From the NCBI GenBank assembly GCA_904063045.1, contig CAJFCJ010000190.1, positions 1 through 37,628 on the forward strand: a DNA stretch of 37,628 nucleotides, in the 5' to 3' direction. Both the position numbers and the translations under genes were made by a program. Below are positions 1-9,641 of the stretch, one piece after another. The first letter of the stretch is position 1; every line of letters starts with the position of its first letter. The notes beneath the pieces were generated by a model, which was not told the DNA's origin, made no database searches, and saw only the letters and a list, made by a program, of their open reading frames with translations. The DNA is from Dimorphilus gyrociliatus (lineage: Eukaryota > Annelida > Polychaeta > Dinophilidae).

Positions 1-1171
1 AAAAACTCTATGAACCTATGGAAATGAATTGAATTATTTTTTAAAAATCTAACATATTTCCACTGTATTAAGCAAATTTGTCATGATATTGTTATTTTAA
101 ATACAAATTCCTATTCAATTAGTACTCTTGAAAATGTTGCATGTAATTTACAAGTTTTAAAGGTAAACTTTTCATAACAAAACTGTCTAAAAATTTCCTT
201 TTAAAGCTAAAATAAATACATATATATTTTCACTGGGAAATTTAAAATAAAAAATTGTTGAAAATTCTATGGACATAAAATCTGATAGTTATATTTTAGG
301 TCAATTTATTAAACAAATATTAAAACAGAAATAAAATAAATATGAGATATGTATAATCGATAATAAACTGGTAGTTTAAGTCTAATCATAAAATATTATT
401 GTACTTTGTTGTTATGTACTATAGTCAAGCTGCTAACATATTTTTAATATTAGGAATTTCACAATATTATTATGGATATGTTTAAAAGTTCCATCAAAAA
501 ACCATGTTTGAGGAAAGAAGTTCAATTTGCTTATTTGTTGCAAATATTATAATGCAAATAGCATTTCATTAATGACTTTTCTTAAAAATCTGTCAGGTGA
601 AAAAGTATGATAAGAAAAAAGTCAATACAATCTGCTTCTCTTGGATGATTTTTTTAAACCCTTTCTTATCAACAGCTTTTTCTCATTAACTTATTTCCCA
701 AATGCATATGCGCTCTTTTACCAAAAATAAAAGAACTGCCAATTTGATTGACACTAGCAGGACATCTTTCATTTTTATTTCTTCTGCTGCAAATCCATAC
801 AGTTCTCTTCTTCATTTTTAATTTTATATTAAAAGGAAAGCCATTTATAAACTAGCAAATCCTTTCCTTTTTCACAACCATTTTCTATAATTTGAAATTT
901 AGAAGAATGACTATTTTTAAATGTCATTTTGATATTGTTCAACATACCGAGTAAAGACATTTGTCAGACCCTATTTAATCAATTATAAATATTTGAAAAA
1001 TAAAATGTGTGAAACTAATTATTATGACAGAGGTTATATTTAAAACCAGCATTATTTCTTGCATTACAATGTATCTTAAAATATTCATACATTAATTAAT
1101 TGATTCATTAATTATTTTTATAACCTCCTATTTATTGATAAAAGGTTATAAAAATTATAATTGGATCTTAC
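1..1171. other. AT-rich stretch with no recognisable gene
   Basis: Both strands are rich in stop codons. I see no splice-bounded open stretch, no repeat family and no RNA gene. It may be intergenic or part of a long intron of the minus-strand candidate exon that follows. Confidence 0.5.
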
Positions 1172-1381
1172 CTCTGACTGAGTGATATTTGGAGAGGAAG
1201 TAGAATTCTGAATGGTAAAACAGAAATTTTTCTAGAAATGATTAAATTTAATTTATAATCCTTAGCAAAAATTAATTTTTGTACTAAAAGGTCAAACTTC
1301 ACCATTGTTGACTTTTTGACAAGCTCCAACTTATCACATATGATGGTTGAATTGAATGTTACCAAAATTGTTACATCTGAC
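1172..1381 (-). CDS. Candidate internal exon, unknown extracellular-type protein
   Basis: On the minus strand an open stretch of 70 codons is bounded by an acceptor (GATTAG at its upstream edge) and a strong donor (AGAG|GTAAGA). The translation alternates hydrophobic and polar residues, with one cysteine and a possible N-glycosylation site (NST), as in extracellular beta-sandwich domains. I recognise no family. No partner exon was found within the window, so the gene may continue past the left edge. The call rests on splice signals and openness alone. Confidence 0.3.
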
Positions 1382-1913
1382 CTAATCACTCAGGATGAAT
1401 GGAACCAATTAAAGGCAGAACCATTTCTAGAACTTTTGTAAAGTAACAAATTTTACTTTGGATTGTTGAAACTTTGAAACTGTGAACTTAAGTATATCAA
1501 CCCTATGAATTTAACAGTTGTTAGCTTTGTTTGAGATAAATGCTCAGAATACTCAATACACATCTTGTTTGGACAATATTGGCAATTTTGGGTCTCTGGG
1601 TCTTTGATATTTGACAGAACATTTGTTATATTTGAAATATGAATGTAAATATTATTTATATAATATTTATCAACTATAATTCATAAGTGTACACAAGATT
1701 ATAGAAAAAAATTTTGTACAGGAATATAATTTAAATCATATTGTATTTAAAAATTTTAAAGCATGAGAAGGAGAAGAGAGAATTGAATCATTTAGAATAA
1801 TAACCCTTTCCAAGAATGAATAGTTTTTCTAAAATTCAATCTATTCAGCAAAAAGATTTAAAAAAGTTTAATAGAGAAAAGTTCTTTATTCTTTCCAGCA
1901 ATTCACATGACTC
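1382..1913. other. Non-coding stretch
   Basis: No supported exon, repeat or RNA is seen between the candidate exon and the PAN-domain gene. It probably holds the 3' end of that gene. Confidence 0.4.
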
Positions 1914-2829
1914 TCACTCGATATATAGATAGACACCTATTGACATTTTATATTTTTTGCCACTAGAAAAAATTTTACAATTTCCATTAAGATGTTCAAA
2001 AGCTCTATATGTTGAATTTGACTTCACGATTTCAGCACATTCATCTCTAGATTTATCTTTAACTAAAAGGGCAAATTCCTCAAAATCAAGATAGGAACAA
2101 TTTAAAGCCTGGAAGTGGTTGGGGATCTGCAAAAATTAATAAAAAATAAAAAGAACATTCAACATAACAATTCTTTTGAATAGAAATTATGTAAAAAAAA
2201 TGTGTTTACATGTTAAATCTTTTTCATAAAACATTGAGTAAGGCCTGAATGTAAACGCTGAATGATCTCTTATTTTATGCTTAAGCCAACAAGCTTTTCT
2301 TTTAAAATTGAATGAGAATCCAAGACAATTTTCTATCTTGTTGCATTCATTTGTACATTCCGCAACATTTGCATTTTCTTTCATTGTAATGTCATTTCCA
2401 GCTGAACATTTATATCTTTCCGAATAGTATTTTTCAGCAAGGTCTTTCACAAGAAAAAAATAGATTAAAACTTTTACAAAGAAAAGGAAAATAGTTAGCT
2501 ACTGTTTCTAATTCTTCTAAAAAAAGTGAAATTTTTGCTACTGAAGCCTTTCGGACCAGAAATGAAAAATTTACACACATTCTCATGGATTACATAACCA
2601 AAACAGTTTGGAAATGTAAGACAATTTTCTTCACAAATGGCTGATTCAGAAGTATTAAAACCATTTACAACAACTTTTGGATAGCGATCAGTTACCTCTT
2701 CAAACGCTTTAGTACAATCTTCACCTGTAATAATGAGTTTATGAATTAAAAGCCAAATATAGCTGGTTTTTTTTTACCTTTTCCCAAAGGACAACTTAAC
2801 AAAACACTGAATAGAATAAGTAATATCAT
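1914..2829 (-). CDS. Secreted protein with tandem PAN/Apple-like domains, at least 4 exons
   Basis: Exon 1 (2829-2778) encodes a signal peptide beginning MILLILFSVLL and ends at a GTAAAA donor. Exon 2 (2724-2503) joins in phase 1 and carries a PAN-like cysteine pattern with CEENC and FPNCFGY. Exon 3 (from 2443) again joins in phase 1 and holds the clearest PAN/Apple unit: CTNECNKIENCLGFSFN followed by ACWLK. Exon 4 (2126-1914) has a weaker third unit and ends at a TGA. The splice between exons 3 and 4 is unresolved, because the best donor (CAT|GTAAAC) leaves the wrong phase; a small exon may be missing. PAN domains bind proteins or carbohydrates outside the cell. The partner here is unknown. 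Confidence 0.7.
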
Positions 2830-3573
2830 TTTCTTTTAAAAATTTTTTCAGTCTTTGATAATAAAGAATAAAATATTTTAAAATAAGAAATACTTTTATA
2901 GGAAAATTGAAAATAATATAATATTGATAAAGTTTAGAAAATATTTTAAACACCAGGTTTTTTTAACATCTCATTTCAAAAGCAAAATATTTATTGCTAC
3001 TTTTACTTTCATTGTGTTTGAAAGTGAACTATATAAATAAACCATTTAATACACACATTTGAACCAAACCGAGGGTAAATTTTACATGGTACAATGCAAC
3101 ACATATTTTCACAACATTAGCTATTATAAAAATGAAAAAACTAACTCCAAAAAAAATGTATTGTAAAACATTACAAAGGAACAAAGACTATCCTCCATTT
3201 GGTTCAACTTTATGAATGATCTTAAAAACGCCTGTTGTTCAAAATATTTCTTTTACTTCACTAATATTCTATTATTTTCAATGGTTTATCAGCTAAGTAA
3301 GGTTGAAAAATGAAAATTTTCATTCGGATCGATTTGACAAGACAATTAAATCATACAAAATGAATCATGTTTTTTTAACTTAGATTTTATTAGGATTTCC
3401 TGCTAATCTCCTCAATTCCATCCTTTTCAATTGAAAAAATTCAATCCCAACAACTTAATGAATGAAGCATTCATTTTTTCATAGCTAAATCTATTATTAT
3501 GTAGTATTTTATATGAAAAACTCTATTAGAAAATACTCATAAATCAACGTTTGCAAGTGTTTGGAAGCTTTAC
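2830..3573. other. Intergenic, no gene seen
   Basis: The stretch lies between two minus-strand secreted-protein genes and presumably holds the promoter of the PAN gene and the 3' part of its neighbour. No further exon with matching phase could be supported. Confidence 0.4.
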
Positions 3574-3869
3574 CTTTGTTTATGTAGTGGATAGTGAACA
3601 ACTTTTCTTCTATTTTATTCTTAGACTATACTATTATCAACAATTTATCAAGTTATGAGTTTCAAATATATGCAGGAGCTATAATATGATTGAATATCAG
3701 AAAATATGATTTTTACCAAAAGTTCTCTTTGAATGAGTTTGGCAAACAAGTCTGGTTCATCTCTCATTAGTAGATTATTCACAAGGCTTTCTTCTTCGTC
3801 AGATAGAAAAGAGAAAGCGCAGTGAATAAGCAAGAGGAGAGTAATAACAGGAAACAGTGTTTTCTTCAT
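3574..3869 (-). CDS. Small secreted protein, 5' exons only
   Basis: Exon 1 (3869-3717) starts with a clear signal peptide (MKKTLFPVITLLLLIHCAFS) followed by an acidic stretch, SDEEESLVNNLLMRDEPD. It ends in phase 0 at a GTAAAA donor. A short exon 2 (3625-3574) fits in phase, bounded by TATAG and AAAG|GTAAAG. The 3' end is not found: the next plausible acceptor gives a stop after four codons. There are no cysteines beyond the signal peptide, so it is not of the PAN type. Family unknown. Confidence 0.5.
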
Positions 3870-4529
3870 GTTGAATTCATATTAAAGGAGCCTGAAAAAT
3901 ATTTCTGAATTTATAAAGAATAAATTTTGAATAGCAAAAATGTGTTTGTAAAAATTTGTTTGGATGCTTTAGACACTGCTCAACTTGCAATGAAAGAATC
4001 CAATAAAACTTGTTCTGCCTGTTCAAACTAGAGATATATTTAAAAATTAAAAATAGTTTATTCACTACAATTCCTTCAAAACAAATTTTCTTTTGAGAAT
4101 AGTTGACAATGGCCAGAGATGAATTACAAAGCAATATTTCAATGGCATAAAACAGTATTTACAGGCCAACCATACAACCTACAATAATCTGCAACTGGTA
4201 GAAAATGGCTAAAGACTTTTTATTATATATAAAGTAATAAAGATAAGAAAAATTGAAAAAATCAATGTGCTTCCCTAATCTTCTTTTTAATTTATTCAAC
4301 AAAAATTTGTCCTTCTAAAACAACAACTTTGGAAAAGTAGACACAATCTTTTATTATTTATTTTTTTCCAACTTGTACATTTACCTTTTCAACACCTCCA
4401 TTAGGAAATGTAATATCAGTTGGCCAACCATATAGATTTTGATTAGACATTCTCATCATTCAGCTTTAATTACCAGTTAAGCCTTTGGCCGAGTTGTAAT
4501 TCAATTAGCCTTCCTAAATTTTCCATCTT
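3870..4529. other. Non-coding stretch before the MULE relic
   Basis: No splice-bounded exon or known domain is seen on either strand. Short open frames here look incidental. Confidence 0.4.
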
Positions 4530-4537
4530 GTTACATC

Positions 4538-5278
4538 TGAGTATGGGAAAACTCGTCCCTGGGAAAAAAGTCGTCCCTGGGAAAACTCTTCCTTTTTTTG
4601 GAAAAAGAGAAATAGAATTGTTTCTATTTTGATAATTTGGGATATGCAACTGACTATAAAACTAGCAAAGATGTAAAAAATGTGATGAGAAAATGATTAG
4701 CCCTGCCTTTCCTTCCATCTCAAGTGATTCCACCTACTTTTTCCACCTTAAAAAGAGAAGTTTTGGAGAAAAATGTATATATAGATTTATATGAATATGT
4801 TGAAAAGACTTGGATTACAAATTCAATTTGAACTGCAGCTAGTTGGTCTGTATTTGGAATGAGCATTCATACTAACAATGATGTTGAGCAATGGCATAGA
4901 AGACTTAATATAAAAGCTATTCCAAATACTTGTTTCTATTTATTAGTTGATTTTTTGAAACATGAAGCATCTTTAATTTCAGTCTTTGAAAGCTCCTATT
5001 AGAAAAGAAATTGAAAAAATATGAAAACAAATTAAGCATTAAGAGGCCGAAAAATATTTTCAGCATATGGGATGAATATAAACAAGGAAAAATAACTGCT
5101 TTGAATCTATTGGAGAAAACTGCCAATATTTATTGTCAATAGAATTCTTTTCAATTCTCTCAATTTCTATCTATTTATAAATATATATTCACATAGATAA
5201 ATGTATCATAACATTCTTTTCAAATTCTCTTACTAAATAAGAGGACGAGTTTTTCCAGGGACAAGTTTTCCCGTTCCC
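4538..5278 (+). mobile_element. Degenerate Mutator-like (MULE) DNA transposon
   Basis: The 741-bp element is bounded by imperfect terminal inverted repeats. The left end begins TGAGTATGGGAAAACTCG and the reverse-complemented right end begins GGGAACGGGAAAACTTG; both continue GTCCCTGG. The motif is partly repeated just inside the left end. The flanks carry an 8-bp direct duplication, GTTACATC, at 4530-4537 and 5279-5286. Around 4811-4990 the plus strand encodes a transposase relic with TNNDVEQWHRRLN, matching the conserved C-terminal TNN..E.WH.R.N motif of MULE transposases. Stops interrupt both ends of this stretch. Length and decay say it is non-autonomous and dead. Confidence 0.75.
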
Positions 5279-5516
5279 GTTACATCCTCTTGGTAAACAC
5301 AAATATAAACTAGACAATTTGGCGGTATTATTGGCAACTTGTTATTAAGATAAGAAGATTAGATGTAAAGAGACAACAATATCATTCTGGCAGATATAAA
5401 AATAATAATATTGTTGTAGGTAGTGAATTATTTGGAGATGATAATTTCACAGAAGAAATATAGGAGAAATATTAATGTTTTTATCACACAATTTTATAAA
5501 CCTGGTTGAATTTTTC

Positions 5517-5649
5517 GGAGTTGATGGAAAACGTCCACAAACCAGATTTTTTGAGGTTAGGTTTTGGGTTGAAGAATGATTAGGCAAACCCAAGGGTAGG
5601 TTAGGGTTAGGGTAAAAGCACAGTTTTGTGGATGTTTTCCATGACAGCC
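5517..5649 (+). mobile_element. MITE copy 1 (diverged, 133 bp)
   Basis: Inverted ends read GGAGTTGATGGAAAACGTCC and, reverse-complemented, GGCTGTCATGGAAAACATCC. A perfect 9-bp target duplication GAATTTTTC flanks the element at 5508-5516 and 5650-5658. The interior holds GGTTAGGGTTAGGG near the right end. It matches the 207-bp copies at 21768 and 36156 in ends and in the GGTAAAAGCA segment, but is shorter and diverged. Confidence 0.85.
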
Positions 5650-5959
5650 GAATTTTTCACTTAAGATGATCATTTGACTTTGAACATAATGTTTCAGACT
5701 CTTTGTTTCTTGATGAACAAAATAATAATCAATCAACATTGACCTAGAAAAAAGAGCATGTCTTGAAGATCAAACCAAAGTATTAAGTTTTAATGATAAT
5801 AATTTTGTATAATTTAGGAAAAGGAAGCATAAAGGGAAATGATCTTTTATTTGATAAGAATTTGTCATATTCAATTTAAACGATTACCAGCACTTCAATA
5901 ACTTGAACATGCATTCCTTTGAAATAAAGTCTTTATTTGAGTACATTAAGATTCAATGG

Positions 5960-6190
5960 ATAAATTGATTTTGTTTACCAGAGGTGTGGTCTGTGTATGG
6001 GGAGGCCATCAGCACCAATTAAGGATCTTCAGGGTTGGCATCACAGGCTAAACAAAAACCCTCAATCTAACTTGATCAATCAAGCAGATCTGATATATAA
6101 ATAATCCAAGGTGAGAAGAAAATATGTAACCAACAAAGATTCCTTTAGAATTTTTCTAACAACTCAATATCAAATATTTTCTTTCCTATA
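5960..6190 (+). pseudogene. Second MULE transposase relic
   Basis: The plus strand reads PEVWSVYGEAISTN, then after a frameshift GWHHRLNKNPQSNL, and further on a region resembling VRRKYVTNKDSFR. This is the same conserved MULE transposase segment as in the element at 4538 (WSVFGMSIHTNN...EQWHRRLN) but a different, more canonical version, so it comes from another element. No terminal repeats were identified. A frameshift and stops make it non-functional. Confidence 0.6.
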
Positions 6191-6840
6191 TTAAATTTCT
6201 ATAGTGGACATCCTGTAAATGTTAAAGTTGCCACACCAAAATTTTGTAATTTCTATATTCTATTATTCAAATAACCTTTTAAAATTAAATTACAGTTTAA
6301 GCAAAATCCAAGAACTTGATTTCAGCATGAAAAAAGTAAAATATATTTCCAATATGTTCCATATTATGTATAAACATCATTCTATGGATGGAAGATAGTT
6401 TTATATAAATACTTTGATGAGTTATATCATCATTTATCAGTGGAAGAAGCTAATTTATAGCTTAGTCTTATATGTTATTTATGAAGACATTTCTAAGACA
6501 ATTTAAGTGAGAAAAAGATAATTTCTGATAAATAAGGCACAACACACCTGCTTTTAGACTAATTTATTTACTTTTCTCACCTAATATAATTTGTTAAGTG
6601 AAATTAAAGTAGAAAATAGAGTTGTGTATTTTGTAAAATATTCATAGATTGACATCTGTATTGCTCAAATATAAGTATTGCACAACAGAGTGAAAAATAG
6701 TATCTTTTAGTTATTGATAATGAAGTCTGGTCAATATAACACTTATCAGTTAGTTTTTATACAATATAAAAAGTGTTGTCTGCTATAGTTAATCATTTTG
6801 CAGAATTCACTTTGTATAGAGGACATAAAACAACCATAAA
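6191..6840. other. Non-coding stretch
   Basis: AT-rich with no exon, known repeat or RNA gene supported. Confidence 0.4.
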
Positions 6841-7181
6841 TGTTTGTTTATATACTAAACAGAACGTTATATACTAACGTTCCGTTCACATTACATGATA
6901 TGAGTGAATGTGTGTTAGTGTGCGAGTGTCAGTGTCTGAGCGTCACTTAAGAAGGGAGTTTGACTTAGCCCAGAGTCGGGACAGTCCAACTTGATGTTAT
7001 GCCACATCGTTGATAACGACGTGGCATGAACGTGGCATGAATGTGGCAATACAGATGAGCACAGTCAAACACCCAATTAAGTGACACTAACAAAGTATAA
7101 AAGGGAGTGAATGTAATAGAACGGTGTGAGAGACCAAAAGAATATCAAATAAAATTTATACGAAATTCTTAGGAATTTCGT
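6841..7181 (+). promoter_or_regulatory. Island richer in G+C with inverted repeats and TATA box, promoter or solo-LTR-like
   Basis: Composition is visibly richer in G and C than the surrounding DNA. A TATA box, TATAAAAG, lies at 7096-7103 and an AATAAA at 7148-7153. There is a near-perfect 13-bp inverted repeat around TGCCACATCGTT (6999-7011 and 7015-7027), followed by further CGTGGCATGA and TGTGGCA copies. A 9-bp hairpin, ACGAAATTC-TTAG-GAATTTCGT, lies at 7160-7181, and GTCACTTAA at about 6942 is inverted at about 7077. TATA box, poly(A) signal and hairpin in this order recall an LTR. I could not define matched termini or a target duplication, so a promoter for the UGT-like sequence downstream is equally possible. 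Confidence 0.4.
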
Positions 7182-7224
7182 GCTATAAGCGAAAAACAAA
7201 ATCTTATAAATATACTATTTATAG

Positions 7225-8195
7225 GCAATTTAGGACTATTAGCTTCTGCTGCTAATTTGCTGCTTTTGACACCTCCATTAACAAAACACTCATCTAAGAG
7301 TCATGCTGATAATCTAATTGCTCTTGGAAAAGGTTTAATTGATTCTGGACATAATGTGAGCATTGTACGACAAGGAACTGTTAGATTGGATGAGCCTGGC
7401 AATATTTCAATGTTGGATGTACATTCACCAGTTTCTGAAGCAACTCTTGAACTTCTTGCAGAAGCTGTAACACAAACTTCAATTGATATGCTATATCAGA
7501 ATATATCTCATATAAATATGGATAAACATTTTACTATTTTTTGGAATGTCTTTACTCAAAAATTTACTGAAAGATATGCAAAAAAGTCTTATTCAATTTC
7601 CAGATATTCAATGGATTTGGTCCTTAAAATGCAATTTAGAAAAAGATTATCCAAACATTCATACTTTTGAATGGATTCCTCAAAAATACCTTTTGTCTAA
7701 ACAAAATTGTATTCTATTCATATCACATGGAGGTTTAAATTCCATTTATGAAACAATGTACTCTGGCACTCCAGTTTTAGTCATCCCAATCCCAACAGAC
7801 AGTATGGACAATTCAATAAGATTAAAAAGACATGGAATGTTGGAAATTCTACATTTTCATACAAAAGATGTCTCATTTCTTGAAGAATATATTGAAATGA
7901 TGGTGAAAGATAACTCATATATGAAAATGGCAAAAAGAGTTTCAGCTCTTTTGAATTCTCAAAACCTAAACCATTAGAAAAGGCTGTTTATTGGATTGAG
8001 CATGTATTAAAGTTTGGTGGCAATCATTTAAGGCACTCTGCAATGGATATGTCTATGTATAAACTATACAATTTGGATTTATTAGCAATTGCAATCATTC
8101 TAAGCTTCTTAATTATTTGGTTAATGAAAAAGCTATTTGTTTTTTCTTTTGTAAAATGTTCTTCAATTTTCTTGAAACATTCTAAAAAAGAATAA
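7225..8195 (+). pseudogene. UDP-glucuronosyltransferase relic with internal deletion and two frameshifts
   Basis: UGTs transfer sugar from UDP-sugars to lipophilic molecules in the ER lumen. After an acceptor (TTTATAG) at 7224 the first frame gives an N-terminal part with LLLLTPP and HADNLIALGKGLIDSGHNVS. At about 7545 the frame changes, and the sequence jumps to the UDP-sugar-binding half: FEWIPQKYLLSK, then FISHGGLNSIYE, GTPVLVIPIPTD. At about 7955 it returns to the first frame for the C-terminal PLEKAVYWIEHVLKFGGNHL and a transmembrane anchor (LLAIAIILSFLIIWLM) with a lysine-rich tail ending KHSKKE. About 150 residues usually present between the two halves are missing. No in-frame start was found. 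Confidence 0.85.
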
Positions 8196-8860
8196 AAATG
8201 TTATTTTTCCAGATCAATTTATGGCTTCAAGCATTTCAAATTTTAAATTTTAAACACCAGTTATCACTTGGAAATATTTACTTGAAGAATTAATCTTTTT
8301 TATCTGCAAAAAAACACCAGAGTATTATTGAAGGATTTTGATATTTGATGGTAGAATGGAAAATATTCAGAGCTTGGTAGGAAACTAATGGTATGAAGAC
8401 TATTCACTTCAATAACTTTTACTCTTAAATCTCATATATCTGTGGAATATCCCCCTGCTTATTATTTGGTTATTCAATTAAAACTTGAATGTTGTCTATA
8501 AATAATTTCTTTTTATAAGGAACAATACTTGATTTAAACAATTTATTATTGACTTTGACAGATGCAGACAGTTGCATCATTTATATTCTGAGCAGATTTG
8601 TATTGAGTGCAATTTCTTTCTTTCCAATACTTCCAATCAGATCAAAAGCAGTTTCTCTCTAATTCAGATTTAGAGGACTATGATTTGCACTCATAAAAAC
8701 AAATAATTAGTAAACAATATAAAATAGATTCCAATAGGAATTTTTCAAATAATTTCAATTCGAGTATTCAAATTGTTAAGGATATTGTTCTTCTTAAAAA
8801 ATCTAATACTACTCTGAAATATTCTATCATTTAATATTTGTAATTTTGAAAAGATAAAAT
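8196..8860. other. Non-coding stretch after the UGT relic
   Basis: AT-rich, with no open exon or recognisable repeat. Confidence 0.4.
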
Positions 8861-8879
8861 GCAGCTAAATTCAAAGTTT

Positions 8880-9090
8880 ATTCAACATTTGTTCAAATAT
8901 TGTTGTTTTTGAAATGGAGAATAATCCAAATATAACTGGACTTCAAATATTTATTAAAACATTAAAATTAATTTCTTTTCACAATTGCAATTTGAATAAT
9001 ACTCAGGCTTAACTATTGAGGATATTTTAAAAATTTTTAGAAATTCTTGTCCTTGACCTTAGATATAGTTTTATAAAATTACTATTTAGA
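8880..9090 (+). pseudogene. Fragment of the 57-residue LRR family
   Basis: The plus strand encodes LKLISFHNCNLNNTQ, then a stop, LLRIF, another stop, and EILVLDLR. This matches one unit of the LRR array at 29440-30960 (pattern L..I....C.LNE.QC..L..LLKNCSKIE.I.L). The stops at the end of NTQA and after LLRIF show it is a dead fragment. Confidence 0.5.
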
Positions 9091-9641
9091 TGGTTATAAT
9101 GATTACAGATGATTATTATTATCTATAACAGGCTGATAGAATTATATGATTACGGTCTTACTAAAACTCAGTTTTAATATGCTCTATTTATTCGAAAAGA
9201 TTTATAATTTTACAGTTTATAAGATATATAATTATTAACTCATTACAACCATGTTTTAGTAAGGCCCAATTGCAGTAAATGATATTTTTAATTTTGTTTA
9301 TTAAAGAATAAAATTCATGTTCTTCATGTGATGCTATGGAAATGCATTTGCATTTGGAGAGTATATACTTGAAAATATGTTTCATAAATAAAATTTCAGC
9401 CATTTTGAATATTCTAAATATTCTTGGTAATAAGCCAATTGAATCATTCTTAAAGAAATTTCCATTATTTGTAACACCTATCCAACTGTTGAGTACTTGT
9501 TAGAAAGAAGACATGACTTTCAGTACTTGAGAGAAGATATACATCACAAAGAAACTTAACTGGTAAGAAGTGATTCGATTTCAATACAAATATAGTTCTA
9601 TAAATTCTTCAGTTGCCTCTGAAATTTTCTATCCAATCATC
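9091..9641. other. Intergenic, 3' of the glutamyl-tRNA synthetase
   Basis: No gene, RNA or repeat seen. It presumably includes the 3' UTR of the minus-strand synthetase. Confidence 0.4.
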
